Shown: piece by piece, positions 8,873-17,421 of the stretch
Layout of the letters: each line of letters begins with the position of its first letter
Position numbering within the stretch: the first letter of the stretch is position 1
Assembly: GCA_014382015.1 (NCBI GenBank)
Contig: JACNKN010000051.1
Coordinates: 1-54,552, forward strand
Source of the DNA: Fidelibacterota bacterium
GTDB taxonomy: Bacteria > Fidelibacterota > Marinisomatia > Marinisomatales > TCS55
DNA: 54,552 nt
Direction: 5' to 3'
Notes under the pieces: generated by a model
Told to the model about the DNA's origin: nothing
What the model saw: the letters and a program-made list of their open reading frames with translations, nothing else
Database searches by the model: none
Position numbers and translations under genes: made by a program

Positions 8873-9886
8873 TTGGCCACTTTAAAAGAACTGGCTGACA
8901 TTATACAGGGCACTGTAGTCGGCAATTCTAAATTGAAAATAGAAGGTGTCTCTACGATTCAGGATGGAAAACCTGAAACAATTACTTTTATTGCTCATCC
9001 TAAATATTTCAAATTTGTTCAATCAACGGGTGCATCTGCTGTGATTGCATCTAATGTTGAAAATTTGGTGGGGAAAGATGGGATTATTGTGGAAAATCCT
9101 CAATGGGCAATTGCAAAAATACTGGGTTATTTTTCACCCCAGTATTCCACCCCACAAGGAATTCATGATACAGCAATTATTGACCCAGATGCTGTGATGG
9201 GAAAAGAAGTTTCCATTGGACCATACACCATCATTGAAAATGGGGTTGTCATCGGTGACAATGTGGTTATTGGGGCTAATAATGTGATTAATGAAGATTC
9301 TGTTATTGGGCATGATTCTGAAGTGAAAAGTAATGTCCATTTTTATCCCCGGACTATAATTGGCGAAAGATGTATCATTCATTCCGGCACCGTTCTTGGA
9401 TCTGATGGATTTGGGTTTGTAAGTCAAAAAGACACCCATTTAAAGATTCCCCAGAATGGAAAGGTTCTTATTGGGAATGATGTGGAAATAGGTGCAAATT
9501 GTACGATAGACCGGGGGACAATTGATAACACAACCATTGGAGAAATGTGTAAATTTGATAATGGTGTCCAAATTGCCCACAATGTTACCATTGGAAAAGG
9601 CTGTTTATTAACAGCCCACGTTACAATCGCCGGTAGTACAAAAGTTGGAGACTTCTGTCTATTCGGCGGGCAGGCCGGTGCGATTGACCATGTTACCATC
9701 GGTGATCGAGCAGTGTTTGCCTGTTACACTGTGGCAATGAAAAATCTAGCCGGCGGAAAGGTTTATTCCGGAGTTCCTGCTCGGGAAATAAGAGAAAAAA
9801 ACCGTCAGGATGCTGTTCACGTAGAGGTAAAACAGTTGAAAAAAAGATTAAACCAATTAGAAGAAAAATATAAAGTGATATCTTAA
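8873..9886 (+). CDS. lpxD: UDP-3-O-acylglucosamine N-acyltransferase LpxD
   Basis: A 337-residue protein: an N-terminal uridine-binding domain (to about residue 100), then a left-handed beta-helix of hexapeptide repeats (IGPYTIIENGVVIGDNVVIG and similar), then a C-terminal helix rich in Lys and Glu. It transfers the N-linked acyl chain in the third step of lipid A synthesis. The catalytic His is in VQIAHNVTIG. The start is TTG, nine bases after the skp stop, and its stop abuts the ATG of the LpxC-FabZ gene, so translation is coupled. Confidence 0.96.
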   Translation: MATLKELADIIQGTVVGNSKLKIEGVSTIQDGKPETITFIAHPKYFKFVQSTGASAVIASNVENLVGKDGIIVENPQWAIAKILGYFSPQYSTPQGIHDTAIIDPDAVMGKEVSIGPYTIIENGVVIGDNVVIGANNVINEDSVIGHDSEVKSNVHFYPRTIIGERCIIHSGTVLGSDGFGFVSQKDTHLKIPQNGKVLIGNDVEIGANCTIDRGTIDNTTIGEMCKFDNGVQIAHNVTIGKGCLLTAHVTIAGSTKVGDFCLFGGQAGAIDHVTIGDRAVFACYTVAMKNLAGGKVYSGVPAREIREKNRQDAVHVEVKQLKKRLNQLEEKYKVIS

Positions 9887-11296
9887 ATGGGTCTCATAAA
9901 ATATCAGCGGACTATCGGAAATGAAATATCCTGTACAGGTACAGGCCTCCATACCGGCGTCGAAACAACAATCACTTTTAAACCTGCTGCGGAAGATTTT
10001 GGCATTCGTTTTAAACGAATGGATGTGGATGGCGGCCCCGAAATTCGTGCAGACATTGATCATGTCGTTGATATATCTCGTGGTACAACCATAGAAGAAA
10101 ATGGTGTCAAGATTCATACTGTTGAACATGCTTTAGCTGCTTGTGTCGGGATTGGCTTGGATAATGTTTTAATTGAATTGACGGAAAAAGAACCGCCGGT
10201 TATGGATGGCAGTTCAATTGATTTTGTAGAAGCATTACTCAAAAGCGGAATTGTGAAACAAGATGCTCCTCGAAATTATCTACATATCGATGAAGCGGTG
10301 GGTTATTCTGATTCTGAACGGGGGGTGGATATTCATATCATGCCATCGGATCAGTTTCGGATCACGTTTATGATAGATTATAAATATAAGTCATTGGGAA
10401 CCCAATTTACGACTATGGATCAGCTGGAACAAAATTTTGCAAAAGATATAGCCCCCGCACGAACTTTCTGTTTTTTAAGTGAAGTTGAAACATTAAAAGA
10501 AAATGGCCTTATTCAAGGTGGAAATCTGGATAATGCTGTTGTAATTGTTGATAAGGAAATTGATCATTCTGAAGCAGACAACCTCAGGGGATTATTTGGA
10601 ATTAAGCAAGAAATCAGTCTGGGCGCCAATGGAATTTTAAACGGGAAAAAATTACGATTTGATAATGAACCTGTCCGCCATAAAGCATTAGATTTAATTG
10701 GAGATTTAGCCCTGTTAGGCATGCCTTTACAAGGGCATGTTATTGCATCAAAAAGCGGACATGCGGCAAATGTTGAATTGGTAAGACGAATCAAAAAAGT
10801 CTATGAAAAAAAAATACTTCGTCAGCGTTTTCAAAAAAATAGTTCATCAGATATTTTGTTTGATATTAATTCAATTTTAACACTTCTTCCCCATCGATAT
10901 CCATTTGTTTTGGTTGATAGAATTATTGATATTACGCCTGGAGAAAAATTAACCGCTATTAAAAATGTAACCATTAATGAACCATTTTTTCAGGGACATT
11001 TCCCCAATCAGCCAGTCATGCCTGGCGTATTGGTTTTAGAGGCCATGGCGCAGGCTGGTGCTTTTTTAGTACTGAATAGTGTGGATGACCCAATGAAAAA
11101 GAATATGTTTTTCACTTCCTTATCTGATGCAAAATTTCGCCAACCAATTATTCCGGGCGATCAACTTCGCCTAGAGATGGTATTAGAAAAGTTTAAGCTG
11201 GGAACTGCTTTACTTGTAGGAAAGGGTTATGTAGATGATAAACTGGTTGCAGAAGGCAAGCTGAAAGCTACGGTGGTGGACCGGGCAGGAGCCTGA
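9887..11296 (+). CDS. lpxC/fabZ: LpxC-FabZ fusion: lipid A deacetylase and 3-hydroxyacyl-ACP dehydratase
   Basis: A 469-residue bifunctional protein. Residues 1 to about 305 are the zinc deacetylase LpxC, with HTVEHALAACVG and HKALDLIGDLALLG carrying the zinc ligands and APARTF near the active site. Residues from about 320 on are FabZ, with LLPHRYPFVLVDR and GHFPNQPVMPGVLVLEAMAQ holding the catalytic His and Glu. LpxC commits the cell to lipid A; FabZ feeds fatty acid synthesis from the same 3-hydroxyacyl-ACP pool. The fusion is known from Bacteroidetes and relatives. All key residues are present in both halves, and it starts directly after the lpxD stop. Confidence 0.96.
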   Translation: MGLIKYQRTIGNEISCTGTGLHTGVETTITFKPAAEDFGIRFKRMDVDGGPEIRADIDHVVDISRGTTIEENGVKIHTVEHALAACVGIGLDNVLIELTEKEPPVMDGSSIDFVEALLKSGIVKQDAPRNYLHIDEAVGYSDSERGVDIHIMPSDQFRITFMIDYKYKSLGTQFTTMDQLEQNFAKDIAPARTFCFLSEVETLKENGLIQGGNLDNAVVIVDKEIDHSEADNLRGLFGIKQEISLGANGILNGKKLRFDNEPVRHKALDLIGDLALLGMPLQGHVIASKSGHAANVELVRRIKKVYEKKILRQRFQKNSSSDILFDINSILTLLPHRYPFVLVDRIIDITPGEKLTAIKNVTINEPFFQGHFPNQPVMPGVLVLEAMAQAGAFLVLNSVDDPMKKNMFFTSLSDAKFRQPIIPGDQLRLEMVLEKFKLGTALLVGKGYVDDKLVAEGKLKATVVDRAGA

Positions 11297-11303
11297 CGCC
11301 ATC
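11287..11303 (+). promoter_or_regulatory. AGGAG ribosome site with candidate ATC initiation codon for lpxA
   Basis: AGGAG lies at 11287-11291, inside the end of the LpxC-FabZ gene. Nine bases later, at 11301-11303, is ATC in the lpxA frame. No ATG, GTG or TTG occurs in that frame between the upstream stop (11262-11264) and 11451, which is well inside the beta-helix. A stronger-than-average ribosome site aimed at a non-standard codon suggests true ATC initiation. Confidence 0.5.
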
Positions 11304-12068
11304 CCAATTCATCCCACAGCAATTATATCGTCCAAAGCCGATCTGGGTCAGAATGTATCAATTGGTGCCTATACATTAATCGAGGATAATGTCACCATTG
11401 GTGACGGCACATCCATCGGCAATTACAATACGATCTGTGATGGAACCACTATGGGTTCCAATTGTACTATTTATCATAATTGCTCCATTGGAGAAGCCCC
11501 ACAAGATTTGAAATATGCCGGAGAGAAAACCCAAGCTATTATCGGGGACAATGTTATCATTCGTGAATCTGTTACCGTCAATCGAGGAACAATCGCTTAT
11601 GGAAAAACCGAAATTGGAAATAATGTTTTATTAATGGCATGTGCACATATTGCTCATGATTGTATTATCGGAAACCATACTATTATGGCGAATTTAGCTA
11701 CCTTAGGCGGGCACGTTGAACTGGGAGAATATGTCAATTTAGGGGGTGGTGTTTTGGTACACCAGTTTGGCAAAATTGGTTCTCATTCTTTTATCGGCGG
11801 CGGTTATCGTGTTGTGCAGGATGTACCACCATTCATCATCGCAGCCGGTGAACCAATGCGCTTCGGTGGAATTAATAAAATAGGGCTTCAGCGCCGTGGG
11901 TATTCAGATGAAACGAGATCACTTATTAAAAAAGCATATCGGTATTACTTCATTTCAAAAATGAATAGATCAGATGCTATAAAAAAAATAAAATCAGAAT
12001 TACCCGCCACAGATGAGATAAATGCGATTGTTCAATTTATTGAATCCAGTGAGCGAGGGATTATCTAA
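11301..12068 (+). CDS. lpxA: UDP-N-acetylglucosamine acyltransferase LpxA (non-AUG start)
   Basis: LpxA adds 3-hydroxyacyl from ACP to UDP-GlcNAc, the first lipid A step. Homology starts at PIHPTAIISSKADLG, right at the ATC codon at 11301, giving 255 residues against 262 in E. coli. A start at the first in-frame ATG (11451) would remove about 50 residues, including several hexapeptide coils. Conserved features are SIGEAPQDLKYAGE, RESVTVNRGT, the catalytic His in CAHIAHDCIIGN, and the C-terminal helical domain. ATT at 11307 is an alternative start. A one-base sequence error creating a false loss of ATG cannot be excluded. It is only four bases downstream of the LpxC-FabZ stop. Confidence 0.9.
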   Translation: MPIHPTAIISSKADLGQNVSIGAYTLIEDNVTIGDGTSIGNYNTICDGTTMGSNCTIYHNCSIGEAPQDLKYAGEKTQAIIGDNVIIRESVTVNRGTIAYGKTEIGNNVLLMACAHIAHDCIIGNHTIMANLATLGGHVELGEYVNLGGGVLVHQFGKIGSHSFIGGGYRVVQDVPPFIIAAGEPMRFGGINKIGLQRRGYSDETRSLIKKAYRYYFISKMNRSDAIKKIKSELPATDEINAIVQFIESSERGII

Positions 12069-12095
12069 TAAGAAGGCCTTGCAAAGCCCTCTTAT
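12068..12095 (+). terminator. Hairpin after lpxA, weak terminator candidate
   Basis: A 10-bp stem ATAAGAAGGC / GCCCTCTTAT with one mismatch and an eight-base loop begins inside the lpxA stop codon. Only a short T run follows (CGTTT), so termination would be partial at best. It may lower expression of the downstream genes or stabilise the upstream mRNA. Confidence 0.4.
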
Positions 12096-12116
12096 CGTTT
12101 CCTTAGGATTGGTGTG

Positions 12117-12788
12117 ATGCGATATATATTACATATTTTATGTATTTCAGTTTCACTGGGGCAATGGACAACTTTTCAATCGAATGAATTTTCTAATTCG
12201 TCAAAAAAATCAAAAACAATATTTCGAACAGCAGGATTTGCCACCACACACAATTTTCCCATAGACATAACAGAGAAGAATCGAATTGCTATAGGGCTAT
12301 CAACGTTAAAAGGAGTTTCAGCAAATGGATTTCTCCCAATGATTAGCGGAAAAATGACAGTTTCTTGGAACTTATCTCTAAGAGGAAGAATGACAGCATA
12401 TTCTGCAGAAGAAGGTACGATTCAAGCCTATGGGTGGGGATTGTCTTTAAACCCGAGTAAAGACAAAGAGATTTCAAAATGGATCATAAATCTGGATTCA
12501 GGGAAATTAAATTCAAATGATGCACTAATTGTTTCAGCCATACAGGCAAGCGCAGCCCGTCAATATAATTTAAATAAATTTCCAGTCTATGTTGGCTTTG
12601 GACTGAACATTTTAAATGCGAATCCGAAATCACTTTTGGATAAAGAATATCAAGGGAAAAAAGAAATTCAAACAAATTTTATTAATGTTGGAACAAAAAT
12701 CTCAATGGGTGGTTTGAGTTTGATTCCGCAACTTTGGTTCGGATCCCAATATTCCATGGTATCTGTAAATATTGTGGGTACTTTTTAA
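12117..12788 (+). CDS. Uncharacterised exported protein, probable small beta-barrel
   Basis: A 223-residue protein with an N-terminal signal peptide (about residues 1-16, ending SLGQW). The rest is rich in Ser, Asn, Gly and alternating hydrophobic strands (GLSTLKGVSANGF, GWGLSLNP, YVGFGLNILNANP), and ends in VNIVGTF with a terminal Phe, as in outer-membrane barrels. ATG at 12117 is preferred over GTG at 12114 because AGGA then sits six bases upstream. It interrupts the lipid A/isoprenoid gene run between lpxA and dxr. I do not recognise the family; a BamA-dependent outer-membrane role is inference. Confidence 0.7.
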   Translation: MRYILHILCISVSLGQWTTFQSNEFSNSSKKSKTIFRTAGFATTHNFPIDITEKNRIAIGLSTLKGVSANGFLPMISGKMTVSWNLSLRGRMTAYSAEEGTIQAYGWGLSLNPSKDKEISKWIINLDSGKLNSNDALIVSAIQASAARQYNLNKFPVYVGFGLNILNANPKSLLDKEYQGKKEIQTNFINVGTKISMGGLSLIPQLWFGSQYSMVSVNIVGTF

Positions 12789-12790
12789 TT

Positions 12791-13948
12791 ATGAAAAAAA
12801 TATCTATACTCGGCTCAACTGGTTCGATCGGGGTCAATGCTCTAGAAGTAATTGATCATTTAGGCGATGCTTTTTCTGTCACTGCCTTAAGTGCAAATAA
12901 AAATGGAGAGCAACTGGTTGAACAAGCAAAAAAATATCACCCGGAGTCAATTTCGATTATTGATGAGGATTCTGCGCAATATGTCCAGTCTGAATTAAAA
13001 AACTCAGGGATTAAAATTTTCACTGGACGCAATGGATTGCTCGAGATGGCGTGCCGCAGCGATTTAGATATTATGCTAAATGGATTGGTAGGGTCATCGG
13101 GAATGGAGCCAACATTGAATGCGGTAAAAGCTGGGGTTGATGTGGCACTCAGCAATAAAGAAAGTTTGGTGATGGCCGGTGATATTATTGAACGGGAAAA
13201 GAAAAAATCGGGTGTTCACATTTTCCCAGTAGATAGTGAGCATTCCGCTATTTGGCAATGTCTGACCGGTGAAACCATGGATGATGTGGAGCGCATTATT
13301 CTCACCGGAAGTGGTGGCCCGTTTCGGGCTCGACCAATAGATACATTTAAGGATATAACACCTGAAGATGCGTTGAATCATCCGAATTGGGATATGGGGA
13401 ATAAAATTACGATTGATTCAGCAACTATGATGAATAAAGGATTGGAAGTTATTGAAGCACGGTGGTTGTTTGGAGTGGAATCAGATAAAATAGATATTGT
13501 AATCCATCCTCAATCCATCATTCATTCCATGGTAGAATTCAAGGATAAATCTGTAAAAGCACAGCTCGGGGTACCGGATATGAAAATACCAATTCAGGTT
13601 GCACTCACATATCCACGCCATGCTTTGGCCACTTGGGAATCGCTGGATTTGATAAAAATTGGGTCACTGACATTTGAAGCACCTGATTTAAATCGATTCC
13701 CATGTATTAATTTGGCTTATCAAGCATTGAAACAGGGTGGTACAACATCGGCTGTATTAAATGTTGCGAATGAACAATCGGTATATCGTTTTTTAGACGG
13801 TAATATCGGGTTCATGGAAATCCCTGAAATTATTGAAAAGGCTTGTGAAGTGCATGAATGGAATAACCACCCATCTTTAGATGAATTAGTTCATTTAGAA
13901 AAGTGGGTAACCGATTTTGTGCAAACGTTTAAAAGCAAATATGTTTAA
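12791..13948 (+). CDS. dxr: 1-deoxy-D-xylulose 5-phosphate reductoisomerase
   Basis: A 385-residue enzyme of the MEP isoprenoid pathway that makes 2-C-methylerythritol 4-phosphate with NADPH. The NADPH-binding GSTGSIG is near residue 8. The metal and substrate sites SNKESLVMAG, PVDSEHSAIWQ, GSGGPF and HPNWDMGNKITIDSATMMNK are all present. The ATG at 12791, two bases after the previous stop, gives a family-typical N-terminus (MKKISILGSTGS); an upstream in-frame ATG at 12734 would add 19 unlikely residues. It supplies precursors to UppS at the head of the same gene run. Confidence 0.97.
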   Translation: MKKISILGSTGSIGVNALEVIDHLGDAFSVTALSANKNGEQLVEQAKKYHPESISIIDEDSAQYVQSELKNSGIKIFTGRNGLLEMACRSDLDIMLNGLVGSSGMEPTLNAVKAGVDVALSNKESLVMAGDIIEREKKKSGVHIFPVDSEHSAIWQCLTGETMDDVERIILTGSGGPFRARPIDTFKDITPEDALNHPNWDMGNKITIDSATMMNKGLEVIEARWLFGVESDKIDIVIHPQSIIHSMVEFKDKSVKAQLGVPDMKIPIQVALTYPRHALATWESLDLIKIGSLTFEAPDLNRFPCINLAYQALKQGGTTSAVLNVANEQSVYRFLDGNIGFMEIPEIIEKACEVHEWNNHPSLDELVHLEKWVTDFVQTFKSKYV

Positions 13949-13985
13949 ACATAAATCAATCACATAATTTTGAAGAAATAAATTA

Positions 13986-15155
13986 ATGACTACTTTAATT
14001 GCAACAATCATTTTACTCGGTGTTTTAATATTTATTCATGAATTAGGCCATTATCTTGCAGCGCGTTCGATTGGCGTTCGAGTAGAACGCTTTTCTGTCG
14101 GATATCCACCCCGTCTTATGACGTTCACATCGATACCTGATGGTTGGGAGTTTCGATTGTTTTTTTATCGAAAGAATGATGAAGGAAAATTGACATGGGG
14201 TCCAATAAAGTCAACCATAATTTCTCGACCTGGCCGGAAAGGAAGTGGTACAGAATACTGTTTTGCTGTTATTCCATTTGGTGGTTATGTGAAAGTGGCA
14301 GGCGTGATTGATGAAAGTATGGATGCAACGTTTGAACATAAACCCTACGAACTCATGAGCAAATCTAAATGGCAGCAAATTTGGTTTATGAGTGCCGGTG
14401 TTATCATGAATACATTATTGGCTTTTATCATATTTACAGGATTATCTAATTATACTGGTAAACCTGTTGTTTCTAAGGAACCAATAATCAGTGAATTACT
14501 TCCGGGACTTCCGGCAGATATTGCTGGATTAAAATCTGGAGATATAATTGAAAGAATCGAAGGGGAAAGAATATCAACTTGGGATGATCTGACAACCGAA
14601 ATTCATAAACGTCCCAATCAAAATATCGATATTCAATATTCGAGAGATAGAAAATCAGAATTTATTTCTTTTAAAACGAGTTTTCGACTTAATCCCACCA
14701 CAGGAGATACAATGGGTGTGATTGGTATTTATCCGGAATTTGAATATCAGCCGATTACTTTTTCTGAGAGTGTCAATATGGGTATGGTTGCCACTGCCAG
14801 GGGATTTGGAATGATTATTCTCTCAATACGAATGTTGAGCTCGGGTCAAGCATCTATCAAAGAAATCGGAGGTCCAATTATGATTGCCCAATTGGCTGGT
14901 GAAACGGCCCGGGCAGGATGGATTCCTTTTTTATCGCTCATGGCATTAATTAGTTGTAATCTTGCTTTTATTAATGTGCTTCCTATCCCAGGGTTAGATG
15001 GTGGTCATATTTTTCTAACAATAATAGAAGGTATTATTCGCCGACCTCTATCCATGAAAATGCGAATGACCATTCAACAGATTGGCATGGCTTTATTATT
15101 GATGCTGATGATTACAGTAATTGTGAATGATGTAGGACGATTATTTGGGAATTAA
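13986..15155 (+). CDS. rseP: RseP-type site-2 zinc metalloprotease
   Basis: A 389-residue intramembrane protease of the RseP/RIP family. The zinc motif HELGH is near residue 18 in the first transmembrane helix, and the third ligand is in PIPGLDGGH near the C-terminus. One PDZ domain lies at about 160-240 (LPGLPADIAGLKSGDIIERI). It has about four transmembrane helices. RseP cuts membrane-bound anti-sigma factors and leftover signal peptides. The position after dxr is the standard bacterial order (dxr-rseP). An insertion around residues 60-95 (FFYRKNDEGKLTWGP and on) is longer than in E. coli. Confidence 0.95.
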   Translation: MTTLIATIILLGVLIFIHELGHYLAARSIGVRVERFSVGYPPRLMTFTSIPDGWEFRLFFYRKNDEGKLTWGPIKSTIISRPGRKGSGTEYCFAVIPFGGYVKVAGVIDESMDATFEHKPYELMSKSKWQQIWFMSAGVIMNTLLAFIIFTGLSNYTGKPVVSKEPIISELLPGLPADIAGLKSGDIIERIEGERISTWDDLTTEIHKRPNQNIDIQYSRDRKSEFISFKTSFRLNPTTGDTMGVIGIYPEFEYQPITFSESVNMGMVATARGFGMIILSIRMLSSGQASIKEIGGPIMIAQLAGETARAGWIPFLSLMALISCNLAFINVLPIPGLDGGHIFLTIIEGIIRRPLSMKMRMTIQQIGMALLLMLMITVIVNDVGRLFGN

Positions 15156-15177
15156 ACCAACGATAGACTATAATATT

Positions 15178-15882
15178 TTAACTAATATTTTTTAACAATA
15201 GCGTCATAGATCCAAATTTCATTTTAATTTGAATCTTCACAGGCAGTCGCTTGGCATCGTCACTGATCCAGATTTGCATATCACCCTGGTTTTTAAACAG
15301 GTTTTTCCCTTCTCTGAATGGGCGTATTACCTTACATAAAAATGTTCCCACAGGTGAATTAATAATTTCTTTCCCAGTCATTTGCAAATTATAATGTACG
15401 ATTTTTCGACCTTCAAAAGATGTAAATGACATGATCTCTTTTTCTTTTAAGGGAATCGTTCGTAGGTAGTAAAACATGGAAAAAGGGTCTCGGGCCTTAA
15501 AATCAATTTCAACTTCTTTAGTTTTCGTTCGGGCAATTCCTTGGTCATAATCAAACGTAATATCTACCGATTTTTTATAGGAACCTTCATGAATATTTTT
15601 CTTTAGTCGATGGGTAAAAAATTTTTCACTGTCCATCCAAATATCAATTTGATCACGAATTTTAAATAATTGATTAGCCAATCCTTTTGTCTGCGCAGAA
15701 AAAGATATATGATACGCATCCTTCCCATGAATTTCTTCTATTCCAGATACGTAAAGTTCTGCTTGTCCCACGGGAATTAAATTGAATTCAGCTGAATATT
15801 TTAAGGATTCACCTGCCTTGAAGGGGACATCTTTTGCTGAGGTGAAAGACAGAATTAATATGATAAATAAAAATTGTTTCAA
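15178..15882 (-). CDS. DUF3108 exported protein
   Basis: A 234-residue protein with an N-terminal signal peptide (about residues 1-16, ending TSAK). The mature part opens with FKAGESLKYSAEFNLIPVGQAEL, the hallmark start of DUF3108, a periplasmic beta-sheet family of unknown function. Other conserved parts are the central RDPFSMFYYLR and the C-terminal PVKIQIKMKFGSMTLLL. The ATG overlaps the stop of the tsaC gene by four bases, so it is the last gene of a three-gene unit with the acyltransferase. An envelope or lipid-related job is suggested only by that context. Confidence 0.85.
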   Translation of the reverse strand: MKQFLFIILILSFTSAKDVPFKAGESLKYSAEFNLIPVGQAELYVSGIEEIHGKDAYHISFSAQTKGLANQLFKIRDQIDIWMDSEKFFTHRLKKNIHEGSYKKSVDITFDYDQGIARTKTKEVEIDFKARDPFSMFYYLRTIPLKEKEIMSFTSFEGRKIVHYNLQMTGKEIINSPVGTFLCKVIRPFREGKNLFKNQGDMQIWISDDAKRLPVKIQIKMKFGSMTLLLKNIS

Positions 15883-16466
15883 GATCGAATTACTTTCAGT
15901 TTTGATTTTTCCAGTTTATAAATCGTAGAACCAGAAGATTGAGGAAGTGAGCCATCGTCAATCAGTAAGTCAAACTCTCCATCAAACTCGGCAATGATTT
16001 CATCTGGATTATTAAAGGGGTCCTGTCCAGATCGATTAACTGATGTTGTCGTGATTGGAAATCCAAGTTTATCACATAGGATTGGACCAAAGGAATGAGC
16101 AGGGATCCGGATACCCAACGTACCATCCTCTCCCATAATGGAAGGATGAACGATTCCTTTTTTTACAGGTAAAATGATTGTTGTAGACCCGCGCAAATAT
16201 TGTTTCACCATTTCCCAGTCTTCATATGTAATGTCAGCCCAGGAAAGGACCGTACTGGAATTAGGCGCAATAACACTAATGGGAGCAGTCCGCCCTTTAA
16301 TTTTATTGAGTCGTTTAATGGCAGTTTCATTGCGGGCATCCACGCCAAATCCATATAATGTATCGGTGGGATAAACAATAATTCCACCATACAGAATAGC
16401 ATTCCCGGCCGCTTCAATAACATGTTTAGACGAAGCGTTAATTCGATCAGTTGTTTTTTTATTCAT
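15879..16466 (-). CDS. tsaC: Threonylcarbamoyl-AMP synthase (TsaC/Sua5/YrdC)
   Basis: A YrdC-domain protein of about 195 residues. It makes threonylcarbamoyl-AMP from threonine, bicarbonate and ATP for t6A37 in tRNAs that read ANN codons. Visible motifs are IVYPTDTLYGFGVDA, KIKGRTAPISVI (the KxR motif) and TTTSVNRSGQDP (the SxN motif). I take the ATG at 16466, two bases after the acyltransferase stop. An ATG at 16487 would add seven residues and overlap that gene by 19 bases. It has only the YrdC domain, as in TsaC, without the extra C-terminal Sua5 domain. Confidence 0.92.
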   Translation of the reverse strand: MNKKTTDRINASSKHVIEAAGNAILYGGIIVYPTDTLYGFGVDARNETAIKRLNKIKGRTAPISVIAPNSSTVLSWADITYEDWEMVKQYLRGSTTIILPVKKGIVHPSIMGEDGTLGIRIPAHSFGPILCDKLGFPITTTSVNRSGQDPFNNPDEIIAEFDGEFDLLIDDGSLPQSSGSTIYKLEKSKLKVIRS

Positions 16467-16468
16467 TT

Positions 16469-17323
16469 TTATGCTCGCGTTTTCCATTTACGGTGAAACC
16501 AAAAATAATGATCTGGATATTCCCTTACTTTTTCTTCAAGCATTGTGGTATATGTTTGGGTAATCGCTTCTATGGAAGCGCCACCGTTCAATTCAATTTT
16601 TGCAAATGAAATAACAACAGTACCATCTTTTTCTTTATGGGCCACAGAAAAAACCATGGGCGCCCCTGACTTCATGTGGAAAATGGCAGATCCTTTTGGT
16701 GTGGAAGATGGTTGACCAAAAAAATTCACAAATACACCTCGTTTTTTGGCATCCTGATCGCTGGCAAGGATAAGCATATTATTTTCCTTGAGTAGTTCAT
16801 ACATTTTATCTAATGAAGATTTTCGATATAAATGTTTCATGCCATAAGATTCCCGAAGTTCCTTAACAAAGACATCTGCCCCTCGGTTACCTTGGCGCTG
16901 AATGATCCCCCAAACAGGGTACCCATTTTTTCCCAGCCACGATCCTAATATTTCCCACAATCCAAAATGGGCAGAAATAATGAGAACCCCCTTACCTTGT
17001 TTGGTTGCTTCATCAATAATATATTGATTTTCTACACGAAAATTGATTGATTCAAATGAATTTGGAAATGCCAACAATGTCATAAAATTTGTGCTGACTA
17101 AACGGTAAGACCCTTTTAAGACATTTTTAATCCAAGCATCGCTTTTATTTGGGAAAGCTGTTTTTATATTTTGAATTGCTTGCTTTTTTCGGACAGGAAT
17201 GCGGTTAAAAACGAAAGCACCTAGTTTATGAGCAAACCGGAATCGTGCTGAATTCGGCAATCTTCGAAGACGCCGGGAAATCACATGTAGTAGCCGATAT
17301 GTGAATTGTTCTTTGAGGGTCAT
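16469..17323 (-). CDS. LpxL/HtrB-family lipid A acyltransferase
   Basis: A 284-residue member of the LABLAT family of late lipid A acyltransferases. The catalytic HxxxxE motif is in SAHFGLWEILGSW, followed by GIIQRQGNRGADVFV and the downstream block ASDQDAKKRGVFVNFFG, typical of LpxL/LpxM. These enzymes add secondary acyl chains from acyl-ACP at the inner membrane. The ATG at 17323 with an AGAGG site is preferred; a TTG at 17353 would add ten charged residues. It fits the lipid A genes at 8.9-12 kb. Whether it is LpxL, LpxM or another acyl donor specificity is not resolved. Confidence 0.87.
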   Translation of the reverse strand: MTLKEQFTYRLLHVISRRLRRLPNSARFRFAHKLGAFVFNRIPVRKKQAIQNIKTAFPNKSDAWIKNVLKGSYRLVSTNFMTLLAFPNSFESINFRVENQYIIDEATKQGKGVLIISAHFGLWEILGSWLGKNGYPVWGIIQRQGNRGADVFVKELRESYGMKHLYRKSSLDKMYELLKENNMLILASDQDAKKRGVFVNFFGQPSSTPKGSAIFHMKSGAPMVFSVAHKEKDGTVVISFAKIELNGGASIEAITQTYTTMLEEKVREYPDHYFWFHRKWKTRA

Positions 17324-17421
17324 AAATGGTTTTTCCTCTCTATCCCATAGCAAGGGAAATTACCTATAAAATCCTGTTACCATCATTGTTTTTATCGAAG
17401 ATAACGGCTAAACTTAGGTGA

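Noticed and set aside
12734-12790. Upstream start for dxr
   Set aside because: It adds 19 residues with no homology and overlaps the upstream gene; the ATG at 12791 fits the family.
16467-16487. Longer tsaC starting at ATG 16487
   Set aside because: It would overlap the acyltransferase by 19 bases with no better ribosome site; kept as an alternative only.
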